Shown here in pieces: positions 22,444 to 33,527 of a stretch of DNA of 64,000 bases (position 1 is its first letter; every line of letters begins with the position of its first letter). The DNA is taken from the NCBI GenBank assembly GCA_964020975.1, contig OZ026628.1, forward strand, positions 58,868,108 to 58,932,107. The letters are read 5' to 3'. The notes under the pieces are model-generated. The model was not told the origin of the DNA. It saw nothing but the letters and a program-made list of their open reading frames with translations, and did no database searches. Position numbers and translations under genes: made by a program. The DNA comes from Hermodice carunculata. Taxonomy: Eukaryota; Annelida; Polychaeta; Eunicida; Amphinomidae.

Positions 22444-24610
22444 AGCTCAGCTGACTTGTCAGTCAGTCAGCTGAGCTTATCTTATGGTCCTCCATCCCTC
22501 CGTCCGTCCGTCGTCCGTCAACAATTCACATTTTCGACTTCTTCTCCGAAACCGTCTGCCAGATCCACTTCAAACTTAGCGGGGGTGTGCCTTGGGTAGG
22601 TGTCTACCAAGTTTGTTCAAATAGTCATGATCCAGTGATTTTTGGATTTTTAATGATTTTTTTTTGTTCTTTTTTGGGCAAATCTTAAAAAATCTTCTTC
22701 TGTGAAACCACTCACCCAATTACTTTGATATCACACAGAAACACTCCCTGGAACTCCTAGCTCTTAATTTGTTCACCAGGTGGCGCTGCAATTTTTTTTC
22801 AAATTTTTTATGAATTTTTGTTTGTTACAGCTATTTTCGACTTCTTCTCCAGAACTGTCGCTCAGATTAAGCTGAAACATGGTTGATATGTTTCTTGTAC
22901 AGGGGTCAAGCAATGTTGTTCACTAAGTGGGAATGCTGAGGATTCCTGATTTTTAATGATTTTTTCAATTCGGGTACTTATCGGTCAATGCAGCTTTCCT
23001 ATTGATTACTATGGAAGTCAATGGGCATTCTAATGCTAATTCACATTTTTGACTTCTTCTCCAAAACCGTCATCCAGATTAACTTTAAACTTGGCGGGAA
23101 TGTACCTTCGGTGGGTGTCTACCATGTTATTTCAAATGGTCATGCTCCAGTGATTTTGGGATTTTTAATGAATTTTTTTGTTTTTTGGGGGGGCAAATCT
23201 TAAAAAATCTTCTTCTCTGAAACCACTCACCCAATTACTTTGATATCACACAGAAACACTCCCTGGAACTCCTAGTTCTTAATTTGTTCACCAGGTGGCG
23301 CTGTAATTGTTTTCAAATTTTTTATGAATTTTTGTGGGTTATAGCTATTTTCGACTTCTTCTCCAGAACCGTCACTCAGATTAAGCTGCAACGTGGTGGA
23401 TATGTTCCTTGTGGAAGGGTCAAATAAAGTTGTTCACTGTGTGGGAATGCTGATGATTCCTGATTTTTAACGATTTTTTTCGATTTGGGTATTTATAGGT
23501 CAATGCAGTTTTCCTATTGATTACCATGGAAGTCAATGAGCATTCTAATGCTAATTCACATTTTCGACTTCTTCTTCAAAACCGTCATCCAGATTAACTT
23601 CAAACTTGGTGGGGATGTACCTTTGGTGGGTGTCTACCAGGTTTGTACAAATGGTCATGTTCCAATGAATTTGGGATTTTTTCATGATTTTTTTTTTTTC
23701 AAAAATCTTTACAAAAGGAAATTTAACATGGGAATTTCTTGTAATGGTTATAACTTAAATAATTTTGGCCAGATTTACTTCAAACTTGGTGGGGATGTGC
23801 CTTGGGTGGATCTCCACCAAGTTTGTTCAAATGGTCACGCTCTATTTATTTTTGGAATTTTTATGATTTTTTTTTGTTCTTTTTGGGGGCAAACCTTAGA
23901 AACTCTTCACCTCTGAAACTGCTCACCCAATTGTTTTGATATCGTACATAGACACTCGCAGGGACACGTAGTTCCAAATTTGTTCACCAGGTGGCGCTGC
24001 AATTTTTTTCTATTTCTATTTTTTAATGAATTTTTTGTATGGTTTTGCTATTTTTCACTTGTTCTCAGAACCGTCACTCAGATTAAGGTGAAATGTGATG
24101 GATATGTTCTTGTGGAAGGGTCAAACAAAGTTGTTTACTAGGTGGCACTGCTTTAGATTCCGGATTTATAAGTATTTTCAACTCGGGTACTTATCGGTCA
24201 ATGCAGCTTTCCTATTGATTACTATGGAAGTCAATGGGCATTCTAATGCTAATTCACAGGACAACTGACACAAAATTTACTGTTTACTTGATAACTTGAG
24301 ATCTGTTTTGAGTTAGTACTGTGATGCTGCACATGTTATTGTTTTTGTATGAAGGTCATCCTCAGACAATACATGAATGACTTTGATCTCGTTTCTGGGG
24401 TCACAGTGCAACATACATGAATTTTACTCTTCATTATAACTTGAGAACTACTTGAACCTGGATGTTGCACATGTCAGTGTTCTTTCATAATGGTCAGACT
24501 TACTCAGAACATGGGTGACCTTGATCCTTTCCCAAGTTCATACATAGAGCTGCAAGTGTGTTGAATGTCAAGATCAGCTGAGCATGGGCTGTTCACACAG
24601 CCCTCTTGTT
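22444..24610 (+). repeat. Full-length family A tandem-core element
   Basis: The left end is the palindrome AGCTCAGCTGAC...GTCAGCTGAGCT. The core modules are about 170-190 bp and repeat as a trimer of about 515 bp: the CAGGTGGCGCTG box is near 22777, 23291 and 23988, the last interval containing one extra module. The right end is GTCAGCTGAGCATGGGCTG with the hairpin GGGCTGT/ACAGCCC and then TCTTGTT. Non-coding. It has the architecture of a Helentron-derived HINE/pearl element; classification is inference. Confidence 0.9.
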
Positions 24611-24837
24611 TAAGTGATTAGATCCTTCTCCCGCCCCCTGCTATCTCTTGCTTTGATACAGATTTAATAAAAAATTTTCAACCTGGAATCTTGTTTATCT
24701 TGTATCAATACTAAGTCTATAAGTCCTCGTACTAGCATGATGCCCATATTGCAGTAATACGTGGTAGGTATGTGAAGTTAAAAAAAATTAAAAAAAAAAA
24801 AAAATCCTCCCTGCCTCATCAAATTTTTCAAGGCCCT

Positions 24838-24872
24838 GTTATACGAAACAGAAATATTTTTAAGGCTGGCCT
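24838..24872. repeat. Right half of the 35-bp inverted repeat pair (partner 21345-21379)
   Basis: Exact complement of 21345-21379. The following 24880-25090 has irregular repeats of 'cttgtcac', and 25160-25360 is a C-rich interspersed repeat. No gene seen. Confidence 0.85.
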
Positions 24873-25537
24873 GACAAGAAGGTCTTGTCACAAGGTGTCA
24901 AAACACAGCCTCTCCAATCTGGCACATGTACGCTATGTTCCAAAAGGGGATACTTTGAACCTCGTCACCCTGTCACATGTGACAAGATTAAAGAAAAGTC
25001 TTGTCACTTTCGCAACTGTTGCCAAGACTTTGCTTCTATCTTCCAAGCCTTGTCATATGTGAGAGTATGACGAGACAGTCTTGTTACTGTCACACCTTTC
25101 ACCAAGACATAGCCTCCCCCCACACACACATGGAGAAAAGAGACACATTTCATGAGAGTTATCATGAAGTTACCACCCAGCCACCCCTGACCTCCAGACA
25201 CCCACCCACCCCCTCCTGGGAGGCCACTTATCAGTGGAGCAAGTATAACCTTTGCATATTGGCCCCCCCCCCCTTGAGAGACCACCCTTCTTATACATCC
25301 ACATTTGGGGTGGCCTTATAAGAGGCGGACCTCAACCCCTCCTACTCCCCCCCCCCCCCCATGTTAAATAGAATAGTTACTTGAGACTTAGGCGTGAACT
25401 GACATTAACCCAAATTAGAGGTACATGTGTGTAAAAAGTGGCCATACCATGGCCCTATTAAAGCTCTATATGGTAGCGATAAAAGTGTTCTAGTATGACT
25501 ATAACAGCTGTACCATTACATTTTGGTTTGGTAACAG

Positions 25538-25657
25538 AAAAAAACATGCCAATGGACTCCTCATCAGTGAACTCGATGACATCGCATGTACAACCAGTAG
25601 GGAACCCATCTTCTCGAACATCATCTTTTAATGATTTGTTGAACAAGCATTTTATGG
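25538..25657 (+). CDS. ParB-like protein, first recognised coding exon
   Basis: A good acceptor (ttggtaacag) and a strong donor (ATGG|gtaagt) bound the exon. The first ATG in frame is at 25546, giving MPMDSSSVNSMTS... and 37 codons plus one base, a Ser/Asn-rich leader without signal peptide or membrane segment. The donor is phase 1 and joins exactly to exon 28315, splitting a Gly codon (G|GG). An untranslated exon probably lies upstream. If translation begins earlier, the eight bases before the ATG would be coding and the intron phase 1. Function comes from the next exon. Confidence 0.75.
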
Positions 25658-25681
25658 GTAAGTGCGTAAATTTCCTTTTTT

Positions 25682-26270
25682 AGCTCTGCTAACCTAAGGT
25701 CGCAGAGCTTATGTGACCACTTATATCTGTCCGTCTCTCCATTTGTAAACTTTTGCTGGCTAGCGCGATACCACCCATAGTTTTCAAGTTAGCCCAATAT
25801 AACTTTCAGGACTCATAGGGAATATGAAAATCTGGGTCCCTTTTGATATTGATGGTACCACCTACAATATTATGCAATATAGGGGTCAAAATGTGAAAAT
25901 GTTGTGAACACTGTAGCATCTTGAATTTTTCGGAACAAGGAGGATACCATCCACAGTTTTCAAGTTAGCCCAATATAACTTTCAGGATGTACAGGGTGTA
26001 TGAAAATCTAGGTCCCTTTTGAGCACCACCTACAATATTGTGCCAAGTAGGGGTCAAAATGTGAAAATCTTGTGAACACTGTAGCATCTTTAATTTTTGG
26101 CGAATCTTCACAGAATATTGTGGGCTTGTCAGGGAGGTCAAAGTTGCTAGTGATACTAGTGGCGCCACATGTAATTTGATGGAAATTATCAGCCACAATA
26201 TGTTTTAAGATGCAAAATTCCACATCTGGAAAAGGGAGTGTATCAGAATTGCCAAATTTATAGGATGTAC
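25682..26270 (+). repeat. Tandem-core repeat, family D
   Basis: It starts with a palindromic left end, arms AGCTCTGC (25682) and GCAGAGCT (25702). Two core monomers of 176 bp follow, marked by 'agttttcaagttagcccaat' near 25780 and 25956. Unrelated in sequence to families A-C but built to the same plan. The right end is not recognised. Confidence 0.75.
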
Positions 26271-26289
26271 AGTTACGCCCAGCTAAAAG

Positions 26290-26560
26290 TTAACAGCCAA
26301 ATGCTTTTTTCGCGTTTTGCTGGTGTTTGGCTTGTGTTTGGAAACGTTTGAAAACATTTGGAATGTGTTTGGAAAGTGTTTGGAAAGCGTTTGGGAAAAA
26401 TCTCAAACACTTTTACAAAATGTTCGAACACTTTCACAAAGCTACCGAACACTTCTCCAAACGCATTCAAACACTTTCCAAACGCGTTGAACAATTACCC
26501 GAACAATTTCAAACACTTTCACAAACGCATTCAAACACTATGCATTTCAAACACTTCCAT
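26290..26560. repeat. GTTTGG/CCAAAC degenerate minisatellite, switching strand
   Basis: Degenerate 10-12-bp units of the type GTGTTTGGAAA fill 26320-26400. The complementary form (AAACACTTTCC) then fills 26400-26560, so the array reverses polarity in the middle. A second array in the first polarity is at 27460-27660. Open frames across these are repeat artefacts. Confidence 0.85.
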
Positions 26561-26771
26561 TTACATGATGAAGAATCTCCAAACGTATTTTCTACAGGTC
26601 CAGCAATATATGATGTACCTACATGTAAATGTGCACTTATCCAGCATTATAGGTTGTATATATTTATATAAAACACGATCCAAATACATTTACCCAAGTG
26701 TCTAATTCAACTAAAATTAAATAAAGACTTAATTCTTCATTTAAGATGTCATGAATACTTCATCTTTCAAA

Positions 26772-26866
26772 AACTGTTTCGGAGTAAATCCATAGGCCAT
26801 ATCATGATCAGATCATGATTCATGATCTGATCATGATATTGCCTATAAATCTACTCCGAAATAGTT
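26772..26866. repeat. Palindrome with about 47-bp arms
   Basis: 'actgtttcggagtaaatcc' on the left pairs with 'ctactccgaaatagt' on the right. The centre is ATCATGATCAGATCATGAT facing its complement with almost no loop. A few mismatches lie in the arms. Confidence 0.88.
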
Positions 26867-27459
26867 CCTAATTTTCAATTAAAATATATATAATTACTCC
26901 AAGGACCAATGGAGTATCGCCTGGCTTACTCCACTGGAGCTAATTTTATTGCTTGGCTTAGTAAGCCAAACAATACTTAAATTGCAGAGCTGCTTCTGTA
27001 TTTCCATTCGAAATTTGAAAAGTTAGCCTTTTTTCAAGAACTTCACTTTCAGAAAAAGTATGATAGGGACTGCGTATACTTGCTACTGAGAGATCTGTAA
27101 CTTTATAATAAATGAAGTGTTAAACCTTTTAATGTAAGCATATTATTTGTTTTCTTCTACCTATACTTATTTTCTTCCTTAATTAGGTATGACCATGTCA
27201 TAATATTGTTGATTACCAGTGACAATATAAATATTAGCAGGTAAAGGCGACAAATACATATTTCCAGGAATTATTTGTCACTGACTCATTTTTTCTTTGC
27301 TTCATTTCATATTAATTTGAATCAGATATAAAGCGGAATTTGATTTGTGGAGCCCAGATTAGTGAAGTTTGCATCGCTGAAAATCCAAATTGTCCGTATG
27401 AAAATGCAGTGGCAAATGCCAGGAAAACGCATGTACATGTATCACATATGTTTGGCGCA

Positions 27460-27660
27460 AAGTGTAAAGTGTTTGAAAAAGTGTTTGAAAACATTCGGGT
27501 TTCACCAAACGCGTTCGGCAAAGTGTTTGAAAGCGTTTGGCAAAGTGTTTGAAAGCGTTTGGCAAAGTGTTTGTAAAGCGTCCGGAAAGTGTTTGCTACG
27601 TGTTTGCAAAACGTTTGACTTTCACTGAAAGTGTTTATGAAACGTTGATGCATTTGGTGT
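27460..27660. repeat. GTTTGG minisatellite, second array
   Basis: Repeats of 'aaagtgtttgaaagcgtttg' type, related to the array at 26290-26560. From 26870 to 27455 I see no gene. Confidence 0.85.
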
Positions 27661-27956
27661 TTGTTAACTTGAACGCGAGCGTAATTGTATATACCATGTC
27701 AAATGCTAGAATATTATGCAATATCAGTAACTTGACCTATTTTTGTTAGGTCACCATGCCTGTTAAGTTAAAAGAGGGGATTTTTTAATGTCAGGGTGTA
27801 GCTTGGACATCAATGGCAAAGAGAAGTGCATAAATTGTATAAGTGATATGCTGTGAATTCATTTAATTTTGCTCTGTTGTTATTTCTGCTGGTATAACCA
27901 GCATATGCATAAATAACTACATTGTATGTTGTAATATTTTTTTTCATATCATATAA

Positions 27957-28146
27957 GGTATTCAGTCCAATAAGGGCACATGCTCTAATAAGGGCACACC
28001 CCCATTTTTTTATCATAAAAGAAACCTTGGTTTTCATACATATAGGTCAATTTTCAGTCTCAATTCTAGTCCATTACCTGTTTTTAGGCATATTTTCCAA
28101 TATTTTTTTTCTAAGGGCACCGTGTGCTTATTGGAATGAATACAGT
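27957..28146. mobile_element. MITE, TIRs about 23 bp
   Basis: The left 'gtattcagtccaataaggg' and right 'cttattggaatgaatac' are inverted repeats, with TA at each edge (Tc1/mariner-like). The interior is T-rich and non-coding. Confidence 0.7.
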
Positions 28147-28314
28147 ATTTAGTATTTTTAAACTTGAAAATTGGAGGATTGCACTTTGCGCATTAACAAT
28201 TTTAGTGCAAAAAATTCTACACATTTAGGCAACATATACATGTAAATATGACTAATAATATTTATCTATAATGTAAATATTTTATTTTCAAGCACACATC
28301 TTTACTATGCACAG

Positions 28315-28961
28315 GGCTTTATGAAGTGAAAGTGAAACAACTTGTAGAGCCAGACTGGGCAAGGCAATACAGACAAGTTGACAGGGACTACGTCAAGACA
28401 CTTAAGACCCAGTTCTTGAAGGCACCTACATGTACAAACTATTTTACCTTGATGGTAGTCCATGTCAACACACCTGTCAGAGATTTTGATGTTACCAAGC
28501 TGCAGACTTATTCCCTAGAGGTGCTGGGGGGAAACCATTCTAGGGTGGCTCTGCAAGAGCTCTTACAGGAATTACCTCCTCACATGTCACAGAAGTACAT
28601 GACCTGCACAGTTCAAGTGTATTGTGGCCTCACTGCGGAAGAAGCCCAGCGTCTGGCAAGGGAACACAATACCATCCACGCCTTTGGTAGGGACGATACC
28701 TTCATGGATGTAGTGCAGGACGACACCTTCATGGATGTAAAGCAGGATGATACCTTCATGGTTGTAATGCAGGACGATACTTTCATGGATATAGTGCAGG
28801 ACGGTGCCTTCATGGACGTGGTGCAGAGCTTCAGAACATCACTCTTTGTGGAGATGGGAGCAACATGTCAAAAAGATATAGAAGGATTAGAGCCAACCCA
28901 AGACATTAACAAGATTGTAAACTGGAAAAATAAACTGGCAATAATAACAGGAAAAGAGAAT
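28315..28961 (+). CDS. ParB-like domain exon with coding minisatellite
   Basis: The acceptor 'tttactatgcacag' precedes GG completing the split Gly codon from 25657. The donor AAT|gtaagt leaves phase 0. The 215 residues read like the ParB/sulfiredoxin-fold N-terminal domain: an opening strand and Pro-rich turn (VKQLVEPDWARQYR), a D-x-x-Y-V-x-x-L helix, strands leading to GGNHSRVALQEL (position of the ParB G-x-H/R-R box), then VQVYCGLTAEEAQRLAREHN (position of the ParB 'eea..la..EN' segment). Bacterial ParB domains bind CTP and some relatives are nucleases or kinases; what the animal proteins do is unknown to me. Five 9-residue copies of DDTFMDVVQ type interrupt the fold's C-terminal edge. Unlike a transposon it has introns and no terminal repeats. 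ParB fold: moderate confidence. Function: not assigned. Confidence 0.8.
28692..28826 (+). repeat. In-frame coding minisatellite, 5 x 27 bp
   Basis: Units DDTFMDVVQ, DDTFMDVKQ, DDTFMVVMQ, DDTFMDIVQ and DGAFMDVVQ at 28692, 28719, 28746, 28773 and 28800. Every unit is exactly 27 bp, so frame is kept. Substitutions between units show the array is not brand new. Confidence 0.97.
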
Positions 28962-28963
28962 GT

Positions 28964-29615
28964 AAGTGGTTACACTTGTTTGGTTTTGGTACTGTTTATC
29001 TGCTAAAGTGATGATCTTGTGAAGGTAGAAATGTCAACTTATGGTCTAATTGATTATTCCTAAGTCTAGACTACATGTACATCTGCCAAACTTTGAAGAA
29101 AAAGTACAAAAATACAACAACAACAAAAAAAACCACCAAAACTATATATACTTTCTCAAAGCCAACATTATGCAGATTATATTATTTAAAATGACTGAGT
29201 TCTATTCTGAAAATGTCAGATGAAAATCATGTAAAACATATGGGAAGTGTATTCAAAGATAAATTAGCTTCTACAATGTATATTTAACACAAAATGAGTG
29301 ATTTTGGTGCAAAATGAAATAAGTACCATATGTCTATGATAGTTCAATGTTCCATATCATACATTCCTACACAGTCTGGAGAAATGCAAAATTCAGAAAT
29401 TTCTACATAAAAAAAGATCAGAATGTAAATTAAAGTTGAGCATCTCATAAAAACTGCTAGTAGAGTAATTTTTGTCTCATGTGAACTATGTGACATACAG
29501 TCAGTTATGTGATACAAACATGGCAAAATTATGCACACTGCAGGCTTCAAATTTGGGGGGGGGGGGTGTTAATATGCTACATGCAGAAATTTATGCACTT
29601 TATAATGGCACATTT
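28964..29615. other. Intron sequence, no feature
   Basis: AT-rich, with a short A-rich run near 29110 and a G-run near 29557. Nothing else recognised. Confidence 0.5.
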
Positions 29616-29619
29616 ACTG

Positions 29620-30445
29620 TATACTGTATAAGTGGAAATATTCCCGAGGTATTTAATTTCCAAAATTTTTTTGAGTGAAACCCTTTGGGAAAATCACGGG
29701 AAATTATTGGTGATCATACTTGGCTACAGACTGTTACAGGAAGTTGTGAGTTGGGACACCCCTGATGCTGCATGCGTAAACAATCACGCAGCAAACTGTG
29801 ACCACATGGTCTAAATCGCGTACTAGCATAATAAAGAAAAAACGAGAAAATATGATGTTTAGATTTTTTATAAAAGCAAAGAAATAAAATAAAAACATAT
29901 GTTAAAATTCCATGTGTATATTTCCCAGGCAAAGAGGAGTCCTTTCAAGTTAAAATACACAATGTCAATTGCGTTTAGACTATAGTCTGTGTTTGGAACT
30001 GAGTCACGGAGGTACTGCTAGTGTTAACCAGTCATAGTATATCTTAATCAATGTCCCGTGTTCATCTTGAAGTACCAGTAGTATCCAACTGATCTCCATC
30101 TACGACATCCTTAATGCCTGTAGTTTCCCATGGTTTGTAGATTAATACTTTGCTTTTGTTTTTGTCTAATAAAACACTTGTGTCCCGGTCGGTCAGTTCC
30201 TTACATCTGCCAAAGTGACTTTCCACTGCACAATCCCTGGAAAAGACTTTTCTGGCACATGCTAAGCCACAGCTGGAGCAGCATTGGTCTCCATGGGTGG
30301 TGAAGATCTTTTTTTTTTACATTTGGTTTTTTTTTTTTTTTTAGTCGCTTATTGCCATTCGGGAAAATAAAAAAACCCTGAAATGTTCATTTGGAACCAA
30401 TCCGGGAAATTTTCCCCTCGGGAATATGTCCACTTATACAGTATA
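29620..30445. mobile_element. TIR element (about 820 bp) with TA ends
   Basis: Terminal inverted repeats 29622-29649 and 30416-30443 (TACTGTATAAGTGGA...TTCCCGAGG type) match over 28 bp with one mismatch, and TA flanks both sides. T-rich stretches lie at 30309-30345. On its minus strand it contains an 81-codon open segment (30062-30307), listed separately. No complete transposase, so non-autonomous. Confidence 0.82.
30062..30307 (-). pseudogene. Cys/His-rich open segment inside the TIR element
   Basis: It reads 81 codons to a TGA without an initiating Met. The segment has GDQCCSSCGLACARK followed by DCAVESHFGRC, a spacing suggestive of a zinc-binding module, then an acidic tail. I do not recognise the family. 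It could be a captured host exon, a transposase zinc-finger remnant, or chance; codon texture and clustered Cys/His favour a real origin. Too short for the ORF listing and lacking a start, hence called a fragment. Confidence 0.4.
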
Positions 30446-30759
30446 TTCCTTTTATCCCACTTTTAAAAAACTTGGGTTATTTAATATCATTCAATATGTA
30501 ATAATGCATAAAAATTTCCCACAAACAAAAAGCTGCATATATGTGGCAATCCTCAATTTGGCTTAAGCCAGCCACACACTATACGACCTGACTATAGGTG
30601 ACCAGCAGTCCTATGCGGGGAGAGCTCCTGACTGCTTCTCAACTTGAAACTAATCGCTGCACACTACGTGTCGATTTGCATGATTTGGTCGTGAGATATG
30701 CATGAACTTATTCATTAGTTTAACTTACAGGCTATTTCTAAATAAAAAATACAGATCAT

Positions 30760-32155
30760 AGTGAATTAACATCTAATGTGCTAAGCTGATGCATCCTTGT
30801 ACCAAATTTGAACAGAATCAATCCCGGCATTATGAAAATATTGCAGTGTTGAAGTGAAATTGACAAAAAGTAGGTGATTGTGACCACAAAATAGGTCACA
30901 GTGACCAGAAATTTAATCAGTAAATCCTTGTCTTATAATGCATCTCTGTACAAAATTTGAGAGGAATCCATCCAGGCATTTAGAACATAAAAGCATAACC
31001 TGAGTTCATCTTTTCTCTCACATCATCAAGGAGCAGTCGACCAGTATAAGTGCTTTTCACCTGTTTAACTTTCCCCTATCCGCAGATCTGCATTATTCCA
31101 TTTTTTAATTTCACCTTTATTATTGCAGTACCTTTATGTATTATGCGTAAAATCTTGAAGTGATGTATTTCTGCTGATTAAAGTCTAAATAAAATCAAAT
31201 AAAATATGCTAAGCACTACAATGTCAAATTTTACTGTAAATAGGTTAACGTGACCATATAATAGGTCACAGTGACCAGAAAATATAATTAACCAGTCTCT
31301 GTGCTATAATGCATCTCTGTATCAAATTTAAAATGAATTTGTCTGCGTACTTTCACAATATTGCATTTGAACATTGAAAATATTGTGGTAACATGTTAAA
31401 TTTGAAGTCCATGTATGCACAAAAGTAGGTCACAGTGACCTCACCATCTTCTGTACCAATTTTGAAATGAAACCATCCAGACATGTAGAAGATGTCCTTG
31501 TAACAATGTCAAATTTGACTGTAAATAGGTTATTGTGACCATAAAATAGGTCACAGTGACCTGAAAATATATAATCACCTATTTTTGTCTTAATATATCT
31601 CTATACCAAATTTGGAGAGAAAAAATCAAGCATTTTGAAGATATTGCAGTAACAGGTCTAATTTCACAGAAAATAGGTCACTGTAACCACAAAATAGGCC
31701 ACAGTGACCCAGAAATCTAATTAGCTGATCTTTGTCTTATGATGCGTCTCTGTACCAAATTTAAACAGAATCCATCCAAGCACTTTAGAGATATTGTGGT
31801 AATAGAATAAAATTGATTGTAAATAGGTCACTGTAACTACAAAATAGGTTACTGTGACCACAAAAATTAATTGCCTGATCTTTCACTCACAGTGCACCTC
31901 TGTACCAAATTGGAGAAAATATTGAGCTAACAATGTTCAGACAAAGTAGGTTACTGTGTTGACAAATGGATCACAAAAACCTAAAAATCTAATAAGTTGC
32001 TCTTTGTCTGATAATACACCACTGTATCAAATTTGAAAAAAAAAATCCTTTCTAGTCCATTGAAGATACTGCAGACTGCAGACAGACATGGAGGGGCGGG
32101 GGGACAACCCAGAAACATATAAATGCCTCTCCCCCCCATTACAGGGGGAGGTATA
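30760..32155 (+). repeat. Tandem-core repeat, family C (GGTCACAGTGACC array)
   Basis: Monomers of about 150 bp each carry a GGTCACAGTGACC palindrome or a derivative (30894, 31264, 31428, 31549, 31698, 31847) and a 'tgcatctctgtaccaaattt' block. The array ends with a 'gcagacagacatggagggg' stretch and a C-rich/G-rich hairpin (cctctccccccc...gggggagg) at about 32128-32152, followed by a short (TA)n at 32175-32200. Same plan as families A, B and D. Confidence 0.85.
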
Positions 32156-32166
32156 TGCATACATAT

Positions 32167-32198
<32 letters not shown>

Positions 32199-32513
32199 CA
32201 ATATATATCAAGCAGGGATGCCAACATTTGATCATTCAGGGACATTTAAGTGAGAACTTTAGGGACAGAGAATAATTTAACAAAGTACATACACATGTAT
32301 AAAAAAATTGCCGCTTTCATTGCGGGACAAACACTACAATTTAATTAAAATTTTAGTTAATTCCAAGGACTGTCCCTGATGATGAGGAACATTTGGCATC
32401 GCTGATCAAGTCATAGCTAAGTCCTAGAAATGGCCTCGGAACTGCCAGGTCTCGAAAATCTATATGTAAATGACCTCGACTTTGACATGTTTAAATCTAT
32501 TTTTCCCTTTCAG

Positions 32514-32852
32514 CGGAAATTCCTGAACAACAAGTACAGCTTCCATATGAGGCTGGCACGTCTAAGTTGTCATGGATGGCAGATTTTTCAGAAATTTGCC
32601 AAAGCGTGGTCCGAGGGCAAGATAAATGGACAGCCTTCTCCAAGGGGCAAGTTCTCTGGTAAAAGAAATCTAAGTGCATATCATTTAACCTCCTTATATG
32701 GTGTTAACTTAGAGGAGGCAGTGGTGGCCATGGACAAGGTGACAAAAGGTTATATGACCTGGGAGCAGTTACAGAAGAGTTTCAGAGAAAAGGCTGCTTC
32801 AGGCAAAACTGGCACATCCACGGGCAAGAGGAAAAGGTACATTGATGTGTAG
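32514..32852 (+). CDS. ParB-like protein, third coding exon (possible C-terminus)
   Basis: A strong acceptor (tatttttccctttcag) begins the exon in phase 0, exactly matching the phase-0 donor at 28961. It encodes 112 residues: a basic, Trp-containing segment (SCHGWQIFQKFAKAW), a GKFSGKRNLS loop, a predicted helical part (LTSLYGVNLEEAVVAMDKV), then a Lys-rich tail with GKRKR, plausibly a nuclear localisation signal, and a TAG stop at 32850. A donor-like AAAAG|gtacat at 32836 would leave phase 2, which does not fit the next exon at 40242 (phase 0). So this is either the true last exon of one isoform or an unseen linker exon exists. The open frame reaching back to 32430 is intronic. Confidence 0.72.
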   Translation, partial: RKFLNNKYSFHMRLARLSCHGWQIFQKFAKAWSEGKINGQPSPRGKFSGKRNLSAYHLTSLYGVNLEEAVVAMDKVTKGYMTWEQLQKSFREKAASGKTGTSTGKRKRYIDV

Positions 32853-32877
32853 AACCAGGCTTTTCTACAAGTTTGTT

Positions 32878-33068
<191 letters not shown>

Positions 33069-33404
33069 TTATGTCTTGGGTGGTTTATGGGCAGAATTGT
33101 AATCCTCAGACCATCTTGTGGGCAGTTGTTCGGTTTCTCAGCAGTTTAAAAATGCCCATAAACCATGTTTGCTTTAAATTCAATGTGCTACCTAGGGGGT
33201 TTCAGAAATGTACAACTTAGCATATCTGCCCAGATATTATGGGAAGCTATAAATGCCCAGAAATTGTGGTAAGCTATACTTGGTATATACTGCCCACGGT
33301 CCGATTTGAGGAATATAGTTGACCTGCAGACAATGGGCATGACCCACAAACCGGCTGTAGGACCTATTCCATTGTATATTGCCCATAAATCACCCAAGAC
33401 GTGT

Positions 33405-33409
33405 GTATA

Positions 33410-33445
<36 letters not shown>

Positions 33446-33459
33446 TGTATGTATGTATG

Positions 33460-33525
<66 letters not shown>
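33405..33525. repeat. (ATGT)n/(TA)n compound microsatellite
   Basis: A TATG tetranucleotide run (about 33412-33463) passes into pure TA. 33530-34010 shows no gene. Confidence 0.96.

Positions 33526-33527
<2 letters not shown>

Noticed and set aside
26358-26705. 115-residue open frame rich in Asn/Thr/Phe/Lys
   Set aside because: It lies on the GTTTGG/CCAAAC minisatellite, and three frames are open over the same bases.
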